From: Schizochytrium sp. TIO01
Taxonomy: Eukaryota > Sar > Bigyra > Thraustochytrida > Thraustochytriidae
Assembly: GCA_004764695.1 (NCBI GenBank)
Contig: SMSO01000031.1
Coordinates: forward strand, 6,691,261 to 6,755,260
DNA length: 64,000 bases
Direction: 5' to 3'
Within the stretch, counting starts at the first letter, position 1. Every line of letters starts with the position of its first letter. This document shows, piece after piece, positions 32,767 to 42,500 of this stretch. The notes below the pieces were generated by a model. That model searched no databases, was not told the DNA's origin, and saw only the letters and a program-made list of their open reading frames with translations. Both the position numbers and the translations under genes were made by a program.

Positions 32767-33924
32767 CTCGCCGATGAGACCAAGTACCCGCTGTACACGG
32801 TGGAGCAGCTCGGCGTCTGCAAGCTGACGGGAACGCCGAAGCAGCCGAGCTGGCTGTACTGTGAGCCACGCGTCGGTATCTTCTTCTTCGAATGCGAGCA
32901 CCTGCGCGGCAAGGCCGGATATGGCTTTCCCAAGGCTGAGGGCACGAAAAAGCTCTTCGAGTGGAAGAAGACCTCGTACATCAACGAGGTGCCCCGCGCG
33001 AAACCGCTGGTGTCTTACATCACTGCCAATGGCAAGCCGCGCAAGGTTGAAGGCAACCCGTACACCACGGGCTTTCGCATGCGCATCGTTAAGATTGCCA
33101 ACCCTGATCAGACACAGTATGGAAAACGTGCCAAGCAATTAGTCCTGTGCGACATTCGCGAAGCCCACGAGCTTGCGAAGCGCCAAGGCCCGCGGCCACC
33201 GAAGCGTGTTTCGAAATTCGATTCTTCTTCCACCGATGGCTACTCCATGCATGGATCTTCGCTTCACGGATCGCTTCAGGGCAGTCCACTCAGCACGCCC
33301 AGAAACAGTGGTTCTACAGCAGCAGCAGCAGCGGCTCGGTTACAGCAACAACAGCAGCAACAGCAGCAACAGCAGCAGCAGCAGCAGCATTACCTTCGGG
33401 CACAGCTTCTTCAGCATCAGCAGCAACAACAGCTGCAATCTCGCCAGCACCTCCACCAACATCAACACCAGCTTCAGCAACAACAGCACCACCACCACCA
33501 CCCGCATCAGCTTCAGCATCAGATGACGCAAGATGAGCGCCACGAGTGTGGAAATGGCCACCAAGACCATCTTCCGCAGCGACGCACCATGCCTGTGCAT
33601 TCTGTGCAGACGCCTCGGGACATGCCAGCTCCAAACTCTCGCAAGACTCCACCTTCGATCGACACAAGCCCGAAAGAAGTCGAGTCTCCCGTTTTTATTA
33701 CGGCCTCCACCCATCGGCCGTACCACCCGACGCCCGTTCAGCGTACCCAGCTCGTGCATCCTCACCCCACTCCGGCTTGGGCAGCTCGCGCAACGAGCGA
33801 CATGAACGCAATGCCCTTGTCTCCCCTGAAACGTCTTTCCATTCAGTCCCAAGAGGACGGCGCCAGTTTCGTCAATGGGTCCCCCAAGGGCTCCAAGATG
33901 CAGCGGCGCAGTGTTTGCCCATAG
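32767..33924 (+). CDS. Unknown-domain putative regulator, exon 2
   Basis: The exon opens at the acceptor in phase 0 and ends at TAG 33922-33924 (385 residues). Its first 140 residues (32767-33200) form a compact, mixed-composition region rich in Trp, Cys and aromatic residues, with stretches such as WLYCEPRVGIFFFECEH, YGFPKAEGTKKLFEWKK and TGFRMRIVKIANP. It begins across the splice junction, because the last exon 1 residues YRRIFLDF read naturally into it. I do not recognise the fold. The rest is low-complexity: poly-Ala, a CAG-encoded poly-Gln run (about 33342-33390), Gln/His clusters and a Ser/Pro-rich tail. Globular domain plus homopolymer tracts is typical of transcription or RNA regulators, but no function is claimed. 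The CAG region may vary between strains. Confidence 0.8.
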   Translation, partial: LADETKYPLYTVEQLGVCKLTGTPKQPSWLYCEPRVGIFFFECEHLRGKAGYGFPKAEGTKKLFEWKKTSYINEVPRAKPLVSYITANGKPRKVEGNPYTTGFRMRIVKIANPDQTQYGKRAKQLVLCDIREAHELAKRQGPRPPKRVSKFDSSSTDGYSMHGSSLHGSLQGSPLSTPRNSGSTAAAAAARLQQQQQQQQQQQQQQQHYLRAQLLQHQQQQQLQSRQHLHQHQHQLQQQQHHHHHPHQLQHQMTQDERHECGNGHQDHLPQRRTMPVHSVQTPRDMPAPNSRKTPPSIDTSPKEVESPVFITASTHRPYHPTPVQRTQLVHPHPTPAWAARATSDMNAMPLSPLKRLSIQSQEDGASFVNGSPKGSKMQRRSVCP

Positions 33925-35065
33925 ATGAGTTCGTCTACACCATTCGCCTCGGAAGGCGTTTTTTTAATACGTTTGATCGAGACACAGAATTCTTGGACAA
34001 ACAGGAATCAAAAGAACAACTTATCAGAACATAAAAATACACCCTGCAATTGAATGAATGAGTTGAACAAAGCCTGTTCATGCACTAACCCGGTCACTAT
34101 ATCATTGATCTCCGCCTACACCTCGTTTTAATCTTTATTGAAGTGCATGCTTACGCAACACTGTTTCATAGAATTGGTATCCAGTCCACAACTGGTTATT
34201 TTGTTAATGCACACGTACACTAGCAATGCCTCTCGAGATTGTCGCCGCCGCACGTGCTTTGTTATGTCCTTCAGTTGGTTCGTTTTACATGGTACATGAG
34301 TTGAATAAACACCGAGTAGTAGTGGAAAGGTGTATTATTCTGGCCCATTTTCATAACAAACCTTAAGCCCTCTGTAAACATAAACATAAAGATTTTACAA
34401 CTACCTTTTCTAAATAGCCATTCCTCCTCTAGACACTATAATACTACCTTTTCTTGAGACATTATGAATATAACATTGCCCCATGATTGACTATTTACTC
34501 TTTTTCATTCGAAAATTGAAAGCCTGGCCCGTTGCGAGAAGCGATGTGTTCACAAGGTAGCTTACATTTTAAAAACAAAATAATAGTGACCCTTCGCAAG
34601 GAAGAAAACGCAATTAGCTATGGTTCCCAAATCGATTCCAAGGCCATGTAATCATGTGTACAATAGAGCCTACCAGCAATGTAGAGAATACAATCTAATC
34701 AACTAAATACTTGAGTACACGTCCTAGTAAATCTCAACTGCTCGACTTTGATCGATTGAATTATCCTAGGATAGAGTAGGTAGGTGTCTAGGTATTGATT
34801 TTGCTTAAGAAATTGAAATTGTGAATTTTGCGCAATTTGGCTTATCTCATCGACATGTAAACAATATATACAAGTGAAGAAAATCAATAAGGTTCTGAAA
34901 GATTAGATTGCAAAATGAAAACTTGACCTTTCACATTTTCGAGAGCAGAAGTACAAATCAAATGAGATGATTTTACTTGATTTACTGCCAAATAGTTCCT
35001 CATAAGTTTTATAGTCACCATCAGCAAGATACAAATAACAATATGCAGATTATATTATTCTTAAG
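33925..35065. other. Convergent spacer
   Basis: AT-rich sequence between two genes that end toward each other, presumably holding both 3' UTRs. No gene or repeat of note. Confidence 0.6.
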
Positions 35066-36811
35066 TTAAAGCTCATTTAGAACGATGCCAGCTGCGTTAC
35101 GTCCAGGGGCACCCATGACACCACCGCCAGGGTGAGTTCCAGCAGATGCCATGTACAGTCCCTTCACAGGAGAACGGTGGTCATGGAATCCTGGAGCAGG
35201 ACGTGAAAAACCGAGTTGATGCAGGGCCAATGCACTGTGAAAGATGTTTCCACGAGGAAGACCAAACACCTGCTCAAGGTCAAGTGGGCTCAGTGCGTCC
35301 ATACCAACGATAGAGTTCTTGAATCCAGGAGCAAATTCCTCCACAATGTTTAGTACACGGTCAATAAATTCTTGCTTGAATTGAGGATCGGCCCACGAAG
35401 CACCCTCCAGGTCATACGGAGCAAACTGAACAAAGAGTTGGGCCACATGATGACCAGGAGTGTCAACGAGAGTGTGATCCACCACAGAAGGCAAGGTCAT
35501 TTCAATCACTGGGCGGGTAGCAGGGCGGCCCTGGCTTGCTTCACGGAAAGCATTGTGGATATCATCAGGATGAGCCTCGAAATGAATGGTACCGCGGTGC
35601 TGAGGGCCAGGCTTTCCATCGACGTTTGGGCAGCACAAGAAGTCAGGAATCTTGTTGATAGCCAAATTAATTTTGAACGCTCCACACGTAGCATCCTGAT
35701 CCAGTACACGCTTACGAAACGGCTTCATATCCTCCGGGAGGGCTTCAGGCAAGAGATCCTTCAAAAGATGCTGCGGAGCACAGCCTGCTACAACTGCACG
35801 TGCCTTGATTAGCGTGCCATCCTCAAGACGGACACCAGTCACACGTGTACCATCTTCCGTGAGATCAACTCCTTTCACCTTAGCATCAGTGACGATTTTG
35901 GCGCCATGGGCCTCGGCACAGCCCTTGAGAGAGTTGGAGATCATTCCCATGCCACCACGTACGTAAGCCCAAGTACCCGGGCGGCCGTTGACTTCTCCCA
36001 TGACATGGTGAAGCAATACATAAGCTGAGCCAATGTCGCGTGGTGAAAGAAGCGCACCAATGACAGCATCCGTGGCGAGAGTAGTTTTTAGGATACTGCT
36101 CTCAAACCATCGATCGAGAATGGTGATTGCAGGACTGAGAAAGACTTCATATGCCTCCTGCATGGATCGCGGCGAAAGATGCGGCAGGAGCTCTTTGAAA
36201 ATCTTAAATGATCGGCTAACGTCGGCGCGAGATTGCAGGGGCCAGTTCGGCAACGGGTTATCGAGGAGTGGAACCACGATCCTCCGCACTCGAGCAAGCA
36301 TCTCCTCATAATCTTCAAACCGATCAGCATCCTGCTTGGAGAATTGTGCGATAGACTCGTAGTTTGCCTTGCTATCGGCACCAAGCATAAGATATTTCCC
36401 CTTGTTGACTGAGTCTGTGCTCAGCGTCGGAGTAAACGATGAAGGGTCGCGGTCAAGATATTCGAGTCCATATTTTTTTAGTTCGAGCTCTTCAATAATA
36501 CGAGGGCGGAGAAGTCCTGCCAAATAAGACGCCCGACTAAATCTGTAACCAGGCACAATCTCTTCCGTTACAGCAGCTCCACCCACCATAGGCCGTCGCT
36601 CAAGCACAAGAACACGCTTGCCAGCCTTGGCCAAGTATGCTGCTGTAGTCAATCCATTGTGACCAGCGCCCACCACGACCACGTCGTAATCTTCTGCCGG
36701 TACTGCTGTGGACGTAAAGCTGCGAGACACATTCTTACCGTTTAACGCTTTGCGCTGCGAGAGTTGAGCAAGACGGGACTTGCTCGCACGGGCCCCAGCA
36801 ATCATTTGCAT
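35066..36811 (-). CDS. PYROXD2-like FAD-dependent oxidoreductase, probably mitochondrial (581 aa)
   Basis: The N-terminal 38 residues are basic with Ser/Ala and few acids, consistent with a mitochondrial presequence. A dinucleotide-binding fold follows: DYDVVVVGAGHNG (41-53), with the FAD-ribose acid in VLVLERRPMVGG (E71). The C-terminal FAD signature is SAGTHPGGGVMGAPG. This is the phytoene-desaturase-like amine oxidase superfamily, nearest to animal PYROXD2 (pyridine nucleotide-disulphide oxidoreductase domain 2), whose usual length is about the same. PYROXD2 has been linked to the mitochondrial inner membrane and matrix, and its substrate is uncertain. There is no intron. The first ATG at 36811 retains the presequence. 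A carotenoid desaturase role is less likely given the targeting signal and the motifs. Confidence 0.92.
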   Translation of the reverse strand: MQMIAGARASKSRLAQLSQRKALNGKNVSRSFTSTAVPAEDYDVVVVGAGHNGLTTAAYLAKAGKRVLVLERRPMVGGAAVTEEIVPGYRFSRASYLAGLLRPRIIEELELKKYGLEYLDRDPSSFTPTLSTDSVNKGKYLMLGADSKANYESIAQFSKQDADRFEDYEEMLARVRRIVVPLLDNPLPNWPLQSRADVSRSFKIFKELLPHLSPRSMQEAYEVFLSPAITILDRWFESSILKTTLATDAVIGALLSPRDIGSAYVLLHHVMGEVNGRPGTWAYVRGGMGMISNSLKGCAEAHGAKIVTDAKVKGVDLTEDGTRVTGVRLEDGTLIKARAVVAGCAPQHLLKDLLPEALPEDMKPFRKRVLDQDATCGAFKINLAINKIPDFLCCPNVDGKPGPQHRGTIHFEAHPDDIHNAFREASQGRPATRPVIEMTLPSVVDHTLVDTPGHHVAQLFVQFAPYDLEGASWADPQFKQEFIDRVLNIVEEFAPGFKNSIVGMDALSPLDLEQVFGLPRGNIFHSALALHQLGFSRPAPGFHDHRSPVKGLYMASAGTHPGGGVMGAPGRNAAGIVLNEL

Positions 36812-38689
36812 GCTTAAAGTCCACGTTCACTGTTGCAAATGTGCTCCAGATCTGGCTGAATTATGTCTTCGAAGACCTTGACCCACGATTGTTCCAGGCA
36901 CACCCAAAATCAACACCCAGTCCCAACGAAGAATTCGGCGGCCAAGTATTGGCAACACTCCTGTGCTAAACCGCTGCGGCCTATTCCAGGTTTGCTTCTA
37001 CAGCTGCTCTTCCCGTCAAGACGTTTTACTTCTTCTTTGTTTTTGCGTTGACCGATACAGCGACACGGAAGGTTTCCACCACGTCCTCCTTCTCGTTGCA
37101 GTTCTGGTCCTAGCAGTCAAGACTCAAGATACAAAAAAAAGTTATATCCAACGGGCTACACCCCGTTGCTAAGTTAGGCTGCAGGTGAAAACGCAAATTG
37201 TCTGCGTTATCAGATCCTCTCCGCGAACGTGCCGTGAGCAACCCAACAATCTGCGAACACCCTCGGTTTGAGGGTCCGGACGAGGGGATTTGGACTTCCG
37301 CAAAGTTGATGAAAATCCCATGCTTGTCGTGCACAACCCATTTTTGTACATTTGTTGCACTTGTTAGAGGAGCTTTCGCTAGCAAATTGGTAGCTCGCAT
37401 AGCTACAACGAGGGAGCCATAAGAGTCACCTACTGTTGAAGTTAAGGACTGCGCTTGTTGCAATTCTAAGAGCACCTGCTTGTAAGCTGCAGTGAGGAAC
37501 TAAACTACTACAGTGTTGTTAGAATTCAAGCTCGGAGCCTCCGGGCCTGGACCGCTTTGCAAATTAACAACCTCCATGAACCGCGGAGTGGTAGATAACT
37601 TGGGCTGCTCGGATTTGAGATATCTTCTTCAAGTTCCCTTGGTTTTCTGTTCTTGTAGCAAACAAGCTGAAGCAATCATTCGGATCCACTTAGGGCGTCT
37701 TCCCAATTTGAGAAGAGGGTAGGACGCTAGCTACCTGCCCATCATGTTGAACCTGAAGTTAAAGCTCAAGTTCGTTACAGATATTTTACAACATCTGAGC
37801 CGGCGCTGACAGAGTGTATAAACTCTAAACTAAAACCCGTCGTGCAAACTTTAACAATTGATCGCTATGATTAAAAGTGGATTTGGACATAGTTTATCAG
37901 TGAAAGCACAGATCACCATGGTATCGGACACGATATAAGGACCAACACTACTACTGCAACCAAGGAGACATGCATTAAATTTCACACACGATGATGGTCA
38001 AGATAGCATTGAGAGGCAAACATGCACATTATGATGCTAAATGTGATTTAAACTAACTCTCGGAAGCAAAACCATTTACTATGAGCCCTTTATGAAAGTC
38101 AAGTCGGGCGGCTCACTGAGTTCCGACCTACCATAACAGCTCAACTTCATGCGCAAAAGGCGTTTATCAACATCAGTGTCACAAAAACACACACTCCATA
38201 TTCCTAAAACTGCGTTGCGCAGTCGCTCCCATATTATCCGTTTCAAAACGTATTAATTCCAACGTTATTCATAAAGACGTTTCGATTTACACACGTGCTA
38301 ACTCGTGCGCTCTCGTGCACGATATGGAAGTTGGCAATACCGTGCACGAAATATACGTGGCGCTGCGCCCGCAGGTTATCCACCTTAATGTTGGCAGATA
38401 TATCTTTGCACAGACATAGCGCAAGCGGGTCTTTTAAGGCTCAAATCTGTATCTTTGGGGAAAGGGCAGTCTTATGATCTACCTATGCCAAACATTAGCA
38501 CTTGTATCAGTTCGAGCTCCAGAAGAAGTGCTATCAACGCCAGCTCATCCCCTCTTACCGTTGGCGTAGGGAGTCCTATGGGATGCTATATCTTATAGTT
38601 CATCGATCATCATTAAATTTGCAATTTGTTTATTACATTGTTTTATGATTAACTAAAACAGTTTTGTGCTGTGTTCTCCGTAGAAGAAT

Positions 38690-38719
38690 AGAGAAGAAAG
38701 AAGAAGAAGAAGAAGAAGA
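38690..38719 (+). repeat. (GAA)n microsatellite
   Basis: Thirty-base purine tract of GAA units with one GAAA. Confidence 0.9.
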
Positions 38720-38976
38720 CATAAGGACGGCCTCGGAAGCCTCGCTGGCAACTTGTGCGATTCTGTGATGGGTCTCGGAACTGTGAAGGTAGATGGACAC
38801 TGGTACAGAGAGCAGCGGCTCAGTTGAGAGGGTATGGTGGAGGCGATTTGGTCGATTGCAATGTGAAGGCATCTCAAAGTCGTGTTTCGTAGGGGCATCG
38901 ACGATATTTTACAGCGTCATATCTATTGGAAATACAGAGAGCGATTCATGATAGAATTTTTATTTATTAGATTTTT

Positions 38977-39015
38977 AAAAGGAAAGAAAGAGAGAAAGAA
39001 AGAAAGAAAGAAAGA
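38977..39015 (+). repeat. (GAAA)n microsatellite
   Basis: Purine-only tract of GAAA units, about 570 bases upstream of the clathrin start. Confidence 0.9.
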
Positions 39016-39580
39016 TTTACTATGTGTTTTCTACTAGGGATGACTAAGAGGGAGCGTAGCACTATGTACTATCTGCGTTAACAAAAGAAGGGCAAAGTAG
39101 AGGATAATAAATTAGCTAACAGCAGAGAAGACGATCAAAATCAAACTTCGCTTCGATCAGTCGTGGATCGAAGCCGACGGCGCTTGTATCTTCGAGGCGC
39201 GTCGAGGCAGAGCAAGCTTATTCAGAGCAGGGCGGCGGCGTGATCCTCGCCTGCTGTCTCTCTCGTCGCGGCGGAGCTTAGAGCGGCGATCGAGGCCCTC
39301 CTACCTCGGTCGGCTTCTCTGGGTTTCTCTCGATCTCCATACCCGTACAACAGAGGGAAGAAGTCTGAGGACATCTTCACTCTACAACTCAATCTCAACT
39401 TCAATCCCCATCTTGGTCTCTGTTGCCGGATCTGATTTGGCGTGAGGGCCAGGTCCATCTCAATTGACCTTGATCTCTGAAGATCTGATTCAATAATCTT
39501 GGACGACCAAGAAGAACAATAAGAAGAGATTTAGTCCTCTCGCTGTCTGTAGTTTTGCTGTTTGGATCAAAGTAGTCAAG

Positions 39581-42500
39581 ATGGCGCAGCAACTCCCAAT
39601 TCACTTCACGGAGCGCCTGAACCTGTCGGCGCAGGGCGTGAACCCTTCGTCGCTGCGTTTTGGCGAGCTCACAATGGAGTCCGACAACTTCATCCTCATC
39701 CGCGAGACTGGTTCTGATGGTAAGCAAGTGCTCACTACCGTAGATCTCAATGCCGGAGGCCAAATGCAGAGACGTCCTATCGCTGCTGAGGCCGCCATCA
39801 TGAACCCTGTCGGCCGTGAAATTGCTCTTCGCGGTGGTCAAAACCTGCAGATCTTCAACACGGAGACCCGAACGAAAATGAAGTCCTTCAAGCTTCCTGA
39901 GGGCACCGAAATTAAGTTCTGGCGTTGGATCAATCGCACAACCGTGGCATTTGTGACAGCGACTTCTGTGTACCATTGGAGCATGGAGGGCTCCGAGGAC
40001 CCCAAGAAGATCTTCGATCGCCACGCAAGTTTCCCTCGGAACGCACAAGTCATCAACTACAAAGCGAGCGACGACGACAAGTGGCTGCTCATTGTTGGCA
40101 TCTCCAAGGGCGATGATGGCAAGGTTATGGGTAGCATGCAACTATACTCCGTCGAACGCAAGGTCAGCCAGCCTCTGCAGGGCTTTGCAGGCAGCTTCAC
40201 CACTATCTTCAAGGACGGTCACTCTCGCAACATGTTCTGCTTTGTAGAGAAGAAACCCAACTCCCCCTTCAAGCTCTACTGCATGGAGGTCGGCAAGGAC
40301 AAGGATGCTCCGGGAGGCGTCTTCAAGCTGCCTCCTCGGGATATTGCCTTCCCCGCCGATGCCCCGGACGACTTTCCCGTTGCATTGATCGCAAGCCGTA
40401 AGTATGATGTCCTGCATCTCATTACCAAGATGGGATACCTGTACCTGCACGACATTCACTCCGGAAACCTCATCTTTTGCAACCGCATTACTGCCGATAC
40501 TGTTTTCGTTTCTACGCCGATGAGCGACGGCTCAGGAGTCCTCGGAGTCACTTCTGGCAAAGGCCAAGTGCTCCAGGTCTCTATCAACGAGCAGACCCTC
40601 ATCCCGTATCTTCTGGCCCAAGGGAACCAGAGTCAGCTCGCTATGGAGCTTGCAGGGCGCCTTAACCTTCCTGGTGCTGGCGAGATGTACGTTGGCGAGT
40701 TCAACCGCTTGTTCCAATCAGGAGACTACAAGGGAGCAGCAAGAGTCGCAGCAGCATCGGGACAATCCTTGCGAACCCAGGAGACGATCAACAAATTTCT
40801 GCAGATTCCTCAACAACAGGGCCAGCCGCAGCCCGTGCTCATGTATTTTAGCACCCTGCTCGAGAAGGGCAAGCTCAATGTGATTGAAACGCTCGAACTC
40901 GCACGAAGGGTGCTCCAGCAGGGACGCCAGAACATGCTCGAGAACTGGCTCAAGGAGGACAAGCTCGAGTGCAGTGAGGAGCTTGGAGATATGGTGATTC
41001 AGTCAGACCCCAAGATGGCCCTCAGCATCTACCTCAGGGCAAATGTTCCTGAGAAGGTTGTACAGTGCTTTGTGCTCACTGGAGACTTTGCCAAAATTGT
41101 GCCGTACTCGGTGAAGGTCGGGTACCAGCCAGATTACATTCTCATGCTTCAGAACCTTGTGCGTCAGAACCCCAAGGCTGCAGAGGACTTCGCCAAAAAC
41201 CTTGTCAACAATGAGGGAGGTCGTCTCGTCGATGTCGGCATGGTTGTCGATGTATTTATGCAGCTCAACCGCATTCAGGAGACCACTTCATTCTTGCTTG
41301 ATGCACTCAAGGGTAACCGTGCTGACGAGGGACACCTACAGACGCGTCTGCTTGAGATCAACCTTTTGGGCGGCGCACCCCAGGTTGCCGATGCGATCTT
41401 TGCGAGTGAGATGTTCTCTTACTACGATCGTGCTCACATCGCGCGCCTCTGCGAGAAGTCTGGTCTTTACCAGCGCGCCCTCGAGCTTTACACTGACATT
41501 GAGGACATCAAGCGTGTGATTGTCAACACCCAGGCGATTTCAGCTGGCTTTCTTGTGGACTTCTTCGGTACCCTTACTGGCGAGAACTGCATTGAGTGTC
41601 TCAACGTCCTCATGATGCACAACATCAAGGCCAACCTTCAGCTCGTCGTGCAAGCCGCGACGAAGTACGCCGAACAGCTTGGAGCCTCTGAACTCATCAA
41701 GCTCTTCGAGTCCTACAAGTCTTACGAGGGTCTTTACTACTTCTGTGGCTCTATTATCCATGTCTCTCAGGACCCGGATGTGCACTTCAAGTACATCGAG
41801 GCTGCTGCCAAGATGGGCCAATTCGATGCTGTCATCCGCCAGTGCCGTGAGTCCCAGTACTACGATCCCGAAAAGGTCAAGGAGTTCCTCCTTTTGGAGA
41901 ACATGCAGGATCCGCGCCCTCTCATCCACGTCTGTGATCGCCACGGATACATTGCTGAACTCACCAGTTACTTGTACTCCAAGAACCTTACTAAGCACAT
42001 TGAGGTTTACGTGCAGAAGGTTTCCCCGCAGCGTACCCCTGAGGTGATCGGTAAGCTCCTTGACTTGGACTGTGACGAGGCCTTTATCAAGAGCCTGCTT
42101 GAGTCTGTTCGTAACATGTGCCCTGTGGCTGAGCTCGTGAGCCAGGTCGAAGAGCGCAACCGCCTTCGCATGCTCCAGCCCTTCCTTGAACAGCGCGTTG
42201 CTGAGGGAAACACTGAGGTCGCTACTCACAATGCCATTGGTAAGATTTACGTGACCATTAACAAGGACCCTGCAGAGTGGCTCCAGAACAACCAGTTCTA
42301 CGACTCCAAGGAGGTTGGTAAGTTCTGTGAGAAGCTCGACCCGTACCTTGCCTTCCTTGCCTACAAGCGTGCCTGGGGCTCCTGCGACGACGAGCTCATT
42401 GAGGTCACCAACGCAAACGAGCTCTTTAAGGATCAGGCTCGTTACTGCGTCGAGCGCCAGGACATGGGTCTTTGGGAGCGCGTTCTCCGTAACGACAACC

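Larger units (their letters stand above)
36812..39580. other. Divergent spacer between PYROXD2-like and clathrin genes
   Basis: This 2.8-kb stretch should contain both promoters. It is balanced in composition, with a (GAA)n tract at 38690-38719 and a (GAAA)n tract at 38977-39015 in the clathrin-proximal half. No gene recognised. Confidence 0.55.

Noticed and set aside
32395-33138. 247-codon antisense frame over exon 2 and the intron end
   Set aside because: Mixes intron and exon sequence. The sense strand has consistent splice phase and a coherent protein.
33340-33852. Antisense poly-Leu frame over the CAG repeat
   Set aside because: CTG/TTG reading of the sense CAG/CAA tract. Low-complexity mirror only.
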